A program made the translations under genes and the position numbers. The notes beneath the pieces are model-generated. The model was not told the origin of the DNA, did not search any database, and was given only the letters and a program-made list of their open reading frames with translations. Shown piece after piece: positions 20,801 through 32,266 of a stretch of DNA of 64,000 nt. This DNA is from Tethya wilhelma (Eukaryota > Porifera > Demospongiae > Tethyida > Tethyidae), in assembly GCA_964030475.1 (NCBI GenBank), contig CAXIPT010000013.1, positions 337,408 to 401,407 of the forward strand. The letters are read 5' to 3'. The first letter of the stretch is position 1, and each line of letters begins with the position of its first letter.

Positions 20801-22679
20801 TTATACTCTCAGTTTCAAAGCTTTCTAGTTTTTGTTTAGGCTTATTTGTGATGAAAACGTGTGTGTGAACGTGTGTTTCTGGATGAGTGACTTACAATCA
20901 AATCTCAAGCTTTCATTTACTGCATATATAGGTGGCCTTGGTTCATGGCTTATGGATAGCTGTGTTACTGCTAACACAACCATTGACAATTCTCAGATAC
21001 CCCATGTGCGATCAAAGCGCAATGATGGACAGTCTAAGTCGAACAATAAGAGCAATGTGGCTGTGGTTCATTATTCACAACCAGGACATTTCGGGCTTCT
21101 ACTAGTGAGCATTAAAAATAACAATAAGGTTGTTTATTTGCCAACTTCATAAATTTCATTTTTGCGTGTTTACTTATTTACAGGATCTCACACACGGGCT
21201 TACAGAACCCCTTCCAAAAGAGTTTACCTCTGCTCTACAAGCCATCACATACGTAGGACTAGTGGCCTCTCTCATCTCTTTGATACTCTTTCTCATCACC
21301 TACCTTGGTGCCAAGTAAGTAAAGATTAATTAAAATTTTCATGTCCATTGTGCTACCGGTAACAATATTATGCTCCACCTATATGTGTGTATACTCTCAT
21401 GCAGGAAACTTCGTACAAATGAGCATGCACAGATCCTCATCAACATTGCCATTGCCCTGATGTGCCTCTATATTGTGTTCATTGGAGCAGCATTCTCTTC
21501 ACCTGTGCCTGCCCTGTGTGGGATCTTTGCTGCTCTACTGCAGTACTTCATGTTGGTGTATTTGGCATGGACGTCAGCAGAGGCCTTCTACCTCTACATG
21601 AAACTGGTTCAAGTCTTTGGAACACACATACAGAAATATGTGTTGAAAGCAGCACTGATTACATGGCGTAAGTGAAAGTAATAGTTTCCTTTTCCTCATC
21701 AAACTTTGGGCTAAATGGCTTGAGTGGCATTAAAACTATTCAAAACCTCTCTGAAGCTTGACCATTACATTTTGTACTCTCTCTCTCTATTATACAGTTG
21801 TACCATTGGTTATTGTCATTATTTCGGTTGGTCCTGGCCATCAAAGCTATGTATCTTCAGGCTTGTAAGTCACCTAGCTATAGACAGTTAAATGCTGCAC
21901 AATAGTAATATACAACTATTAATATTGTCTTATTTGTTAAATCTAGTTGTCGTGCAATTAAACTACCCTTCTGGCTCGGTACAATCCTGCCATTTGGAGC
22001 CTTCTACATCTTCAATTGGGTCATGTTCATTCTCATTGTCATCTCACTCTGTCGTCGTCCAAGTCATAAAAACTTTGACGAAAGCTCGCAAAAAGATCGA
22101 GTGAAATTCGTAAAGCAACAAGTAACCATCGCCTTCGGGCTTGCAACGTTGTTTGGACTTGGTTGGGGATTTGGACTGGCTGCTACTGGCACTACAGTCG
22201 ATGGACTTACACTCGCTTTTCAGATCATCTTTGCCATCTTTGTCGGCGGACAAGGAGTCTTGCTGTTTGTTCTTCACGCCATCAAGAAACAAGAAGCCCG
22301 AAAGCAGTGGCGACGATGGCTCTATATCGCCACTCGTAGGCCACTAACCAAATCTCTGATGTCAGAATCTAAAGGTCTTCCCGGAACGAATGATGTTTCC
22401 TCGACTTATGCATACTCTCGTAAAACGTCATGGCAGAGAGATTCTGATTATCCTAACAAAAATCTGTCGAGACAGTCATCAAGAAATAACTTTCCCAATG
22501 GGTTTCAGCTAGAGAAACAGCCTTCGAGTTCTGCACTGGAAGTAGAGAAACTAGAGCCTTGTGCTGAATTGGGAGAAAATCTGGAGAAGATAGATGAGAT
22601 GGGCAATATTATGGCTGACGCTAAACCAGCAGAGGACAATGGAGGCTCTAAAGAAGAAGAACACACTACAGCTGCTTAA
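14582..22679 (+). CDS. Adhesion GPCR with IgGFc-binding-like N-terminal domain
   Basis: 18 exons, 1768 residues: 14582-14669, 15249-16670, 16769-16903, 16989-17225, 17330-17656, 17839-17970, 18069-18338, 18402-18483, 18711-18871, 18966-19222, 19298-19444, 19527-19609, 19682-20177, 20829-21104, 21184-21314, 21405-21667, 21798-21864, 21947-22679. All joins keep frame. Order: signal peptide; domain resembling the IgGFc-binding protein N-terminus (about 30-500); Calx-beta (about 504-627); Ig (628-736); EGF (737-780); Ig (781-870); SEA-like stretch (871-950); cysteine-rich hormone-receptor-like domain (952-1037); GAIN (about 1038-1279); GPS (1280-1371); seven membrane segments in exons 15-18; serine-rich tail. 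The 7TM part has family B2 features, such as NIAIAL in TM2 and WTSAEAFYLY in TM3. Adhesion GPCRs couple cell or matrix contact to G proteins. The GPS is degenerate: a cleavable-looking HYS is present but the cysteines just before it are Val/Ala. Ligand unknown. Confidence 0.85.
17776..17832 (+). repeat. (CA)n microsatellite before GPCR exon 6
   Basis: CA repeat on the sense strand ending 6 bp before the acceptor AG at 17837-17838. The usual pyrimidine tract is missing there. Confidence 0.95.
20202..20850 (+). mobile_element. Copy 2 of the 110-bp-TIR repeat, with 3' tail
   Basis: The left arm 20202-20310 and right arm 20501-20610 are inverted copies of about 110 bp, with about 190 bp of AT-rich sequence between them. 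Beyond the right arm, similarity to copy 3 continues for about 240 bp (20611 to about 20850). The unit is therefore a hairpin plus a shared tail. The tail holds an NRF1-type palindrome at 20720-20731, an E-box CACGTG at 20744-20749 and a DR1-like TGACCTTTGAACC at 20755-20767. The unit lies in GPCR intron 13 and appears to supply the acceptor of exon 14. No coding capacity is seen. Confidence 0.85.
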
Positions 22680-23069
22680 AAAGATTCAAGATGTTAACAA
22701 TGTACACTATATTATCATTTGCATGTTCTTTTATTTCATCACATACTCATAAGATATCGTTGTAGGCTAGCATAGTTTCTTGTGATTATGTATGACATTG
22801 TGTATGTATGTTATGTAGCTTTGATCGCAATGAAACATTTATCATTAAAAGTTTCTTTAACACATGTCATATAAAAATGGCTAGATTTCAAGTGTTAATA
22901 ACTAATTAATAACTTACTAAGCTTTGGACACCCAAGCAGTATTATATAGGATAAAATTAATAAAAATAATATAACTGAATATACCTGCATTTTTGATGTT
23001 GCATGCATGTTTGAGTTACTTTTCAGTACTGCCAGTAACTATTAATTTTGATGTAAAATTAAACTGAAT
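22680..23069. other. Convergent intergenic spacer
   Basis: 390 bp between the stop of the GPCR gene and the stop of the first transporter. AT-rich, with no feature beyond presumed 3' UTRs. Confidence 0.5.
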
Positions 23070-25169
23070 TCATACTCCTTCTTGTTTCTGAGTATCTACA
23101 TTCAGCCTTCTGTAACGTTCTTCAAAGAACAAGACAGAGATCCTAAAGATCGTAGAGAGAGAACAGCATTTCACCACACAATATCAGTTTATGCAGGAGA
23201 GCTCTAACCAATCCAATCATTGACAAAACATTGAGTTGAAAATGCTCTAGCTACACTTTATTATAACCCTTTCAGGTAACTGTGAAGCTGGGCAGACTTA
23301 CCCCGCAAGGCCTGTCAGCCCACCCAACACCCAAACCATGACTCTAGCCTGCTCTGGGTTGTCATTGGAAAAGACATGACACATCCCTATCACCTGAAAA
23401 CAAAGAACGAGTTAAGTAAGACAAAGAAAGACATATTGACTTTATGGCTACATCAGTAACTACACAATTGACTGATAACAAACCTGAAATAGGAGTGCAG
23501 AAGCATTAATTAAAATATTGAGGATTCCAGCACTCGACCCTATAATCAAAGGAAGTAATTATACATGCATTATGAGAACAACAGATCAATGAATTATTGT
23601 TCCCCATTTACCTTCAGGGGCTGGGTATGTGACCTCCACTGCAGCTTCAAAGTACAGTGGTGTTGCTGCATAAGCAAAGAAAAACTGAAGACAGAGTGTA
23701 ATGAACAGATTGACTGCATTGCTCGATGTGTAGCCATACACAGAGACTGCAAACCAGAAGGCAAGTGGCGTAGCTATCCCCAGCAGAACCAACAGAAAGA
23801 TCTTAAATCTCCGCTGAATTCTGAGGTTTGAAGAATTAAAATGGCAGTAGATTTGCCACAATATGATGTGGTGAACTATTATAAATTGTGCTATACCTGT
23901 CAGCTAAGAAGCCTACTAGTTGTCCACCAATGGCACCACTCATTGCTGTACAGGCACCTAACCAGGCATTGCTGTGGAAAAACTCATTTACTGAAGTGAC
24001 ATCCACCTTATCCGTGAACTTGGTGGTCTTCTGGTTCAGAATGATACTCAGCACAGACGAGAAACCACTGCAGAGTTAAAAGACAATTCACTTTTAAATA
24101 AGGGACACTTTATTAAGTAAGTTCTCTTCTAAAACTAGCTTTGTTAACAAAGGAAAAGCTTCTAGATTAGCATTTAAAAAAAAATACTAGAGATCTTTTT
24201 ATTATATCAAACTTATACCTGTTCCCACCAGTGACCAATCCCCCACTGATAGCAAGAACGATGAATGCTCTGTTACACATTAAAGACTTTAACGAAGACC
24301 AGAAATTGGTTCTCTCAACAGTAGCCGACTGACTCGGGGGTGTGGGAGGATGAGATGGAAAGTAGATCGTAGCAAGCAGTGCCACAAAGAGACCGAATTC
24401 TGCCTGCACATAGAGCATCGTACGAATGCTATAGTGTTGAGTGAGATACGGAATGATGATGAATGCTAGTGCGGTACCGACAGACTGTGCCATCACCATG
24501 ATGGACGTCGCAGAGGTTCGCTGCTTCGGAGGAAACCACACGGAACTAAGAAGTGGTGGAGTGATGAGAGCTAGAGGACCGACCACACCGATCATGATGT
24601 GACCGAGGTGAATGAGAGAGGTCCACTGTGGCTTGGGATTGGTGGGGACGAAGCATCGGATTCCCATTCCCACAGCCAGGATCCACGATCCAGTGAGCAT
24701 GGGAATACGAAGGCCTAAATGATCCAAGACCCACATGAATGGAAAAGCCAGAGGAATGAATGCAATTGGACCGTATCCTGAAAAAATTTCAAGAAAGAAA
24801 CTATGAAAATCAAAATCTTGGACAAAATAAATTATGCAATGTGGTGCATGTATGTTGGTGGGTGGGGCTGAATGGTGTAGTATTTCATTTCTGTACCATT
24901 CCTATTATACCTGCAATGAGTGTTACTGTGTCATCGGAGAGTCCGAAATACTCGTAGCTTTCGTTGGGAATGGTCCCAAATGTCATCCATGCAAAGCTCT
25001 GGAGTAATACAAGCAGAGTGAAGACAGCTAAGACATAGAAACGCCCAGGATAAACTCTGTAGGTGGTTATTTCTGCTGACTGTGGCTGAGACTGTACAGA
25101 TCCGTATCTGGGAGGTGGCTGTCCTCTCAAATCTGGCTTTATTTGTGCGTTTTCATCATCCTCCATCAC
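23070..25169 (-). CDS. SLC49A4/DIRC2-like MFS transporter, paralogue A
   Basis: Seven coding exons on the minus strand, 472 residues: 24911-25169, 24219-24777, 23897-24067, 23612-23820, 23484-23539, 23302-23393, 23070-23142. All joins keep frame. Twelve membrane helices are expected for this major facilitator family and the hydrophobic pattern agrees. Diagnostic stretches are YPGRFYVL before TM1, WFPPKQRTSATSI in the TM4-5 region, IYFPSHPPTPPS in the central loop and AAVEVTYPAPEG near TM10, matching human SLC49A4 (DIRC2). That protein sits in lysosomal membranes and has been reported to export pyridoxine with protons. Substrate and location here are inferred. It is the last of three tandem paralogues with the same exon structure. 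Confidence 0.85.
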
Positions 25170-25502
25170 TAATGCCTGAGCCTTGGATGCCTCTAAAGTC
25201 TTTCACCTGACTTCTTGCAGGATTTCTTCTAGTCACATGACTCAACGAATGACGCGGAGTTTTTGGTGCGCGAAATTATTTTTCTCCAGCTCTCATGAAA
25301 ATTTAACACACATGATTTAACACAATAAAAACTGCTAGTGAGGCTCAAACTGAAATTGAGCTAAACAGAGTAAAAATGATTTGCTATACTGCATTCAGTA
25401 CAATGTCATATAAAAATGGCAAGAATAAAATTACACTCTCTGCCAGAGAGAACAAGATAAAAAAAACAACAACAAACTTTCTTTAACACACACACACACA
25501 TA

Positions 25503-25568
<66 letters not shown>

Positions 25569-25673
25569 CTGGTTGCTCCATGAAGGAGAGAGACTAAACA
25601 AAGTGACGAACAGAGGAAAGCAGGTTGAAACTCGATTATCAGTGTGACTTTGATATGCTACACCATGGGAGCT
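25170..25673. other. Intergenic with (CA)n microsatellite
   Basis: Promoter region of paralogue A and 3' end of paralogue B, both on the minus strand. A (CA)n tract lies at about 25486-25564. Nothing else is recognised. Confidence 0.6.
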
Positions 25674-28149
25674 TTAGGCCTGAACTTGATCATTAGCATT
25701 GCCAGTTATCAATGCAGCATGCGACGGTTCAACAGTACATGTGCTTTCGTATGACCTGTCTTGTATTTGTCCTTTTTGCAGCTTCTGGTTGTCTACTGCG
25801 AGTCTCTTGTATTGCTGCTTAAAGAAGAGTAGTATGATGCTATTAAAGGAGAGAAAATAAGGTGGGGTAAGTATCAATCCAGTAATAAAGCCTACAGTAA
25901 TGATTGAAGAATTATCAACAAGGCATTTTTGAATCTTTCTAGCAAACTTACAGAGCAAGTGCAGCCAGGCCTCCATATACCCAGACCATAACACGAGCTT
26001 TTCTGGGATGTGAATTTGAGAAGATGCCGGCCATACCAATTGACTGCAAGCAATATTAAATCAAATATGATTTCACCGAGGCTTTGTACATGCAGCCTAT
26101 GTAATATTATTATACCTGAAAGATTAGTATGGCAACGTTGGATAGCATCAGCAAAATTCCAGCACTAGAACCTAAAAAATGAAGAATTTTGGAAAAGATC
26201 AACAAAGCTAGCGCTTGACCAAACAGCTCATGGAAATACATAACCATTTACTATAATTGCTATAATTATAGTGATCGAGACATACCTTCAGGGATAGGGT
26301 AGGTGACCTCCACAGCTGCCTCCATGTACAGAGATGTTGTTGAGAGAGCAAAGAAGTACACTAAACACAGAGTAATGAACAGGTTGATTGCGTTGTCATC
26401 CAAGTGTATGTATCCATACACAGAGACAGCAAACCAGAATGCCAGAAGAGTGGTGAGAGCCAAGAGGATTAGGATCAAGAGTTTGAACCGTTTCTGAATT
26501 CTGAAAAGAAAATTTAACACACAATATAAAACAAATACACATTAACTTACTATTACTAGGTAGTAAAATTAGAGATCATTATAGAAGCTAAAGCATAATA
26601 TTATGTACAAATTTAATTCAATCGATCAGGCTTGTAAATCATCTTCACTTACTTGTCAGCTATTAATCCCATTAGCTGTCCCCCAATAGCTCCACTCATG
26701 GAGGTAAAGGCTCCAAGCCAAGCATTGCTGTGGAAGAACTCGTTGATTGATGTCACAGAAATCCGATCGTGAAAACCAATGGAACGGTTGACAATGATGT
26801 TCAAGACTGATGACAGACCTCTGTAGGAGAAAATTTAACTCACTAACATTTATTCATAGCTGATTTTTTTTCCTTCCAGCTTCCGCATATAGCCCAGTAT
26901 TTTCTGTAATGTAGCATTATTGACAATACACAATATCAAAATTGACCACTACTAAGCTTAAGTCAAATTAAACTTCTCAATAATTGTTAAAATTTAATAG
27001 GAGCTTATAATATACGATTGAATTAAAGTTGTAATTATCTTATAAAGGGTTCACTTACGCGGTTCCTCCAGCAATCAACCCTCCACTGACTACGAGCACA
27101 AGGAATGGTACATTGCACATGAGTTCTTTGAGTGACGACAAGTACTTCGTCCTCTCAGTACTAGCAGTTCTACTCGGAGGAGTTGGTGGCTTGCTTGGAA
27201 AATATATCGTAGCCAGTAACGCTACACAAACTGCAGTTTCTGCTTGTACATACAGCATAGTGTGAATGCTATAGTGTCTGGTGATATAGGGGACTATAAT
27301 GAAGGCCAGTCCTATCCCAATAGATCGAGCAATGACTGGAACTGCAGTCGCCCGGGTTCTATGCTTTGGTGAGAACCAGACAGCACTGAGTCGAGGAGGA
27401 GTGGCCAGCAGTGGGGGTCCTGTGATACTGATCATAATGTGTCCAAGGTGGAAGAGTGCAACCCACTTTGACTGCTCTGGGACCAAGCAACGGATTGATA
27501 TTCCGACGGCAAGGATCCACGCACTAGCTAAGACGGAGATCTTGAGACCAAATCGATCGAGGAACCATATGTAAATAAATGATACTGGGATGAACAGGAT
27601 TGGCTCGTATGCTGCAGAGAGAGGGAAAAGCAAGAAGGGGGAAAAGGGGTGTGTGGGGGTGTGACAGTGCATGATGAATTTTGTAAACAACTGAAATTAC
27701 TTTGCAAAATCAATTTTGACACCACTAAGTCTCAATACATGGTCTAGATCTAGATACAGCAAAGCCTTACATAAGTTCATGGCCAACATACATGCATCAC
27801 CACATGGCAAAAATCAAGGTGTGTGGATAGCCAATGAGAATGTAAATTGGCAATTAGATAATCTACATTAGTCTTTGTGGCTCTACTGTTGCAATTTATG
27901 GAGTCTAGTTTGCTTACCAGATAGAAGAGTCACTGCATCATCAGTGAGACCGAAATGGAGATAAGCCTCATTGGGGATAGCTCCAAACGTCATCCATGCT
28001 AGAGTTTGCTGGCCGGCCAAGAGAGCAAACGCAATCAGCACATAGAAACGCCCAGGATATTCTCTGTACTCCTCTGGCTGCTTCATATCAGCTCGACCAT
28101 TCACGAGCGGCGTCCTTTCACCACTCGCTGTGTCATGCATCGCCTGCAT
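25674..28149 (-). CDS. SLC49A4/DIRC2-like MFS transporter, paralogue B
   Basis: Seven coding exons, 493 residues: 27918-28149, 27059-27611, 26653-26820, 26286-26500, 26116-26171, 25952-26043, 25674-25839. All joins keep frame. It has the same family landmarks as paralogue A (YPGRFYVL, SAVWFSPKHRTRATA, IYFPSKPPTPPS, AAVEVTYPIPEG). The N-terminal tail has ERTPLV, which resembles an acidic dileucine sorting signal. The C-terminal exon is longer than in the other two copies and its hydrophilic tail shares little with them, so this copy may be sorted or regulated differently. Introns are longer than in paralogue A. Role inferred as for paralogue A: an organelle-membrane small-molecule exporter. 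Confidence 0.85.
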
Positions 28150-28513
28150 TGCCTAAATTTAGCACCAAAGGGGCTGGGTCAAGAAGAGAGTACAGGCAGC
28201 CCAGCAGCCACACCACCTAATTGTGAATTATTGTCCCAAAGTTTTTACAGTAGTGGTTTGTGATGAAGCAGCACAATAGTGCCACATGAGCTAGGCATGC
28301 AGTAGCTTGACAAAACCGGTTTGACCGGTTAATGATTAATTTTTATTTTAAGCAATAGTAAGAGCATAATGCTAATGAATAGTTGCTTTACTGTTACACA
28401 ACACAATGACTATGAATAAAGTACTTCCAATTGCTGTGAGATGTTAAATACTAATATAATAATAATAATATTTATTCAATAATTATTATCATTTTTCTTG
28501 AATGTGAGTAGCT
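28150..28513. other. Intergenic between transporter paralogues
   Basis: 364 bp of AT-rich spacer holding the promoter of paralogue B and the 3' end of paralogue C. An AAT-rich tract lies near 28450-28500. No gene is seen. Confidence 0.5.
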
Positions 28514-29490
28514 TCATTTTTTCAGTCTTGCTCCAGCAGATTGGTGATCAATATCATCATTCAGTCTTCGGTACTTTTCTTCAAAAAAGAATATTGAAAT
28601 TCTGTGTGCATGCATGTAAATCACACGGATGTGCATGCACAACATGGGTACTGTAAATGCAATGAATTATGATTCATATACGAACCCAGTGGACTATTAT
28701 GGGTTTGGTATGCAAATATAACCACAATGCATATATAGAATAAAGACAAACAATAAATCATGAAATTAGAATACATACGCAGCAAGTCCAGTCAGGCCTC
28801 CCAATACCCACACCATGACGCGAGCTTTGCCCGGGTTGCTGTTTGAGAATATATGGAACAGGCCAATGATCTGTATCAAGATAGACGGTATAGAGGGTTT
28901 ATAAATGTGTTGGATTTATAACTGAAGTCGGGTCTATACAATGTACCTGGAAGGTTATTGCTGCAACATTCATGAGTATAGAAATAACTCCAGCACTAGT
29001 TCCTGTACAAAATTAATGATTAATGCAAACTACAAATGACATACCAGTGCAAGTGCATGATGGTGAATGGAATACTGTGTCCTACTTACATGCAACACAC
29101 ATGTCAAGGGACATTATTAGGAACTTATATTTATATTCAGTTGATCAATTATTATACAAAACTGAAAAGTTGAACTGTGTACATGTGCATCAAGCCAAAA
29201 AGCAGTGCACATAAAATGCTACACAAGCACAAGGAAATTTTTGTTCACATTGTGTACAATAATAGCTACTTGTGGGGCTGTTGCCTTTGTACTGAGTATA
29301 ATGGGTTGTTTATATGACTATTATCACACACACTGCCTTGATTAATGCATTGTATGTTGTGCAACTATCCCATGTACCATGTGACCTAGAGGTTTTTTTT
29401 TAGATCAGATAATCATATCATTTAGGCTAATATGGAACGTGTATATTAGCTGTGGTCTGATAAGTTATATGATGTGTCTGGTGACAGTCC

Positions 29491-29528
<38 letters not shown>

Positions 29529-31116
29529 ACGATCATACCTTCAGGAACTGGGTATGTAACCTCCACAGCTGCCTCGTAATAAAGAGGTCCTGGAGCAAAT
29601 ACAAAGAAGAACTGAAGACACAGAGAGATAAAGAGATTCACTGCATTGTTTGATGTGTAGCCATAAACAGAGACTGCAAACCAGAAGGCAAGAACAGTAG
29701 CCAGAGTCAGCAGAACCAGAAGTAAAAGTTTGAACTTTTTTTGAATCCTAAATGAGAATCATACCAACAAAATGCTCACGGTAGTATTCCACAACAAATA
29801 TAGTACCATAGAATAAAAATTTTGAAGTTAGCATTTCATACATCATAATAGCAAGGTTGTACAATGCACATGTAATGTCATACCTATCTGCTATAAGGCC
29901 CACTAGTTGTCCTCCAAGAACTCCACACATGCCAGTGCACGCTCCCAACCAGGCATTGCTGTGAAAGAACTCATTGACCGATTTGACCTCCACCTTGTCT
30001 GTGAATCCCGTTGTTGTTGGGTTGAGAATAATGCTCAATACAGATGAGAAGCCCCTGTAATTAACAATTAAGGAACACTAGGATAAGTGTATTCCAACTT
30101 ATGAATATATTAGACACTAAGTGTCTTCATACAATCATGATAGAAGAAATTGCTACTTATAAAGATACATACATTGTTCCACCATTAATGAGTCCTCCAC
30201 TGATTGCCAGCACAATGAAGGCTCTGTTCGTCAACAAAGCTTTCATCGAAGAGAGGAAACTGGTCCGCTCAGTCGAAGCAGAGTAGCTAGGAGGAGTGGA
30301 AGGATGGGCTGGAAAGTAGATCGTAGCAAGCAGTGCTACAAAGAGACCCATTTCTGCTTGCACATAGAGCATCGTACGGATATCATAGTGCCGAGTGAGA
30401 AAAGGAATGATGATAAATGCTAGCGAAACTCCAATGCCCTGTGAAGTATTGGACACGGCAGTTGCAAATGTTCTCTGTTTGGGTGGAAACCAGACGGCAC
30501 TGAGGCGGGGAGGAGCGATCATCACTGGTAGACCGACAATGCCCACCATGAAGTGCCCGATGTGAAATAGAGCGGTCCACTTGTGCGAGTACAGAGGTAC
30601 AAAACAACGTATGCCAGTTCCAATGGCCAGTAGCCAAGAAGCACTGAGAACAGATACTCGAAGTCCAAAACGATCAAGAAACCACATGAAGGGGAAGGCC
30701 AGGGGAATGAAAGCAATTGGACCATAAGCTGTGCAAATAAAATAAGCAGGATTTATTAATAATGAGCCCCGCCCAGTAGTTTATTAAGAGGCGTGGCTCA
30801 TTAACTCATTAACACATCCAGATTGCTTCAATATTAAAGTTATAAGCTCAGATACCGGTAAAAACATCCACCTAGTTTCAGACTCACCCGCTATGAGTGT
30901 AACTTCGTCATCAGAGAGGCCAAAATACATGTAGGACTCGTTGGGTATGGTGCCAAACGTCATCCAGGCCACGTTCTGATGGAGAGCCAGGAATGACAGC
31001 ACCATCAACACGTAGAAACGTCCAGGGTACACTTTGCATGGTTGCCCTTCCTCGTCTGACTTTGAAGGAAGAAGCGGAGTCTGTACGCTGTGAGCTGGCT
31101 CTACTTTGACCTCCAT
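28514..31116 (-). CDS. SLC49A4/DIRC2-like MFS transporter, paralogue C
   Basis: Seven coding exons, 466 residues from the ATG at 31116: 30888-31116, 30173-30728, 29884-30054, 29539-29747, 28947-29002, 28779-28870, 28514-28601. All joins keep frame. It carries the family stretches YPGRFYVL, SAVWFPPKQRTFATA, IYFPAHPSTPPS and AAVEVTYPVPEG, and ends FFFEEKYRRLNDD much like paralogue A. An upstream in-frame ATG at 31167 is possible but lies inside the GC-box region of the shared promoter, so I prefer 31116. TPLLPS in the N-terminal tail could act as a dileucine signal. Intron 4 contains about 540 bp of repeat-poor sequence and a (GT)n tract. An inverted near-copy of 28684-29484 appears at 50727-51925. 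Confidence 0.85.
29493..29525 (+). repeat. (GT)n microsatellite in transporter C intron 4
   Basis: Pure GT repeat on the plus strand, about 14 bp inside the intron from the exon 4 donor of the minus-strand gene. Confidence 0.95.
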
Positions 31117-31224
31117 ACCAAGTACCTCACCGCCGTGATTCTGCGCAGTGCGCAATGCGCATAACATAGTGGGAGGGGCTGACCAATGCGGTGACAGATC
31201 AGCGCAACCTCATTAACTTTGAAA
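31117..31224. promoter_or_regulatory. Compact bidirectional promoter, transporter C / depolymerase copy 1
   Basis: Only 108 bp separate the two opposed start codons. The interval contains NRF1-like half-sites at about 31142-31162 (TGCGCAGTGCGCAATGCGCA) and a GC box GTGGGAGGGGCTGA at 31169-31182. The same 14 bases sit 40-55 bp before the starts of depolymerase copies 2 (32889) and 3 (34487). Confidence 0.6.
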
Positions 31225-32230
31225 ATGACTGGTCAAATACTTTTACTGTTTCTTGCTCTTTATTGTGTCCAGGAAGTGACTGCTGTTGATAAACTTAGTA
31301 AGCAATATCAAGAGTATATAATAAATAAGAATAAACAATTCCCTTGCTTTATTATATACTCTTGGCAATATCAATGAGTGCTCCATATTGTGTAAGCTTA
31401 AATATGTTGACTTTTCCTGATAAAACTGTAGAGCAGTACAATGTGGACAAGGGGAAAATCTCCATCTCTGGATTTGGGTCTGGTGGCTACTTTTCTGTTC
31501 AGTTTCACGTCAGTTTCTCAGAGACAATCATGGGAGCTGGAATAGCCTCAGGAGGTGTGAGTGATACTGTCTACATATTCTCTTGTGGTACAGTCTCAAC
31601 TAGATACTAATGTCCTCTCCTTGTTAGGTCCATTCTGGTGCAGTGAAAACATTGGCTTGCGAGCCTACACAACTTGTATGGTGGAGCCTGATAACATCTC
31701 TATCCCAGAGCTGGTCAATGCCACCAAAATGCTAGAGTCAAAGGGAATGATTGATCCACTTCAGAACCTCAATACTTCAAGGGTGTTCCTATTTGCTGGG
31801 ACTGCAGACTCAATCATACACCCAGGTAATAAAATTAAAGCCTTTATTTGAAGGAGTTTTTTTTTTTTTTTAATTATAGGTGTTGTCAAAAAGACAGAAG
31901 AATACTACAGAAACTTTTTGCCATCTGAGAACATAGCCACAGAGTACACTGTACCTTCAGAGCATGCTATTGTAAGACTAATTAGTATGTTATTATTGCA
32001 CAGTCGATCATTACAAGCGCAGTTCCATTCTCCTCACTAAAGGTTACTGCTAGTTGGGGAAATGTGTGCAATTTGCTGGCAAATCCATACATTAACAACT
32101 GTGGCTATCCAACAGCAACACACATCCTTCAACAGATCTATCCTGATATAAAGTTGCCAGCTTTAAGCAGTCCCAAAGAAGACAATGTAAGATGGCAAAA
32201 GAGAGTATCATGTGAACATATAATTTATTG

Positions 32231-32266
<36 letters not shown>

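Noticed and set aside
31117..31167. Upstream ATG at 31167 as the start of transporter C
   Set aside because: It is in frame, but the extra residues fall in the GC-box/NRF1-like promoter shared with the opposite gene. The ATG at 31116 gives the usual short cytoplasmic tail.
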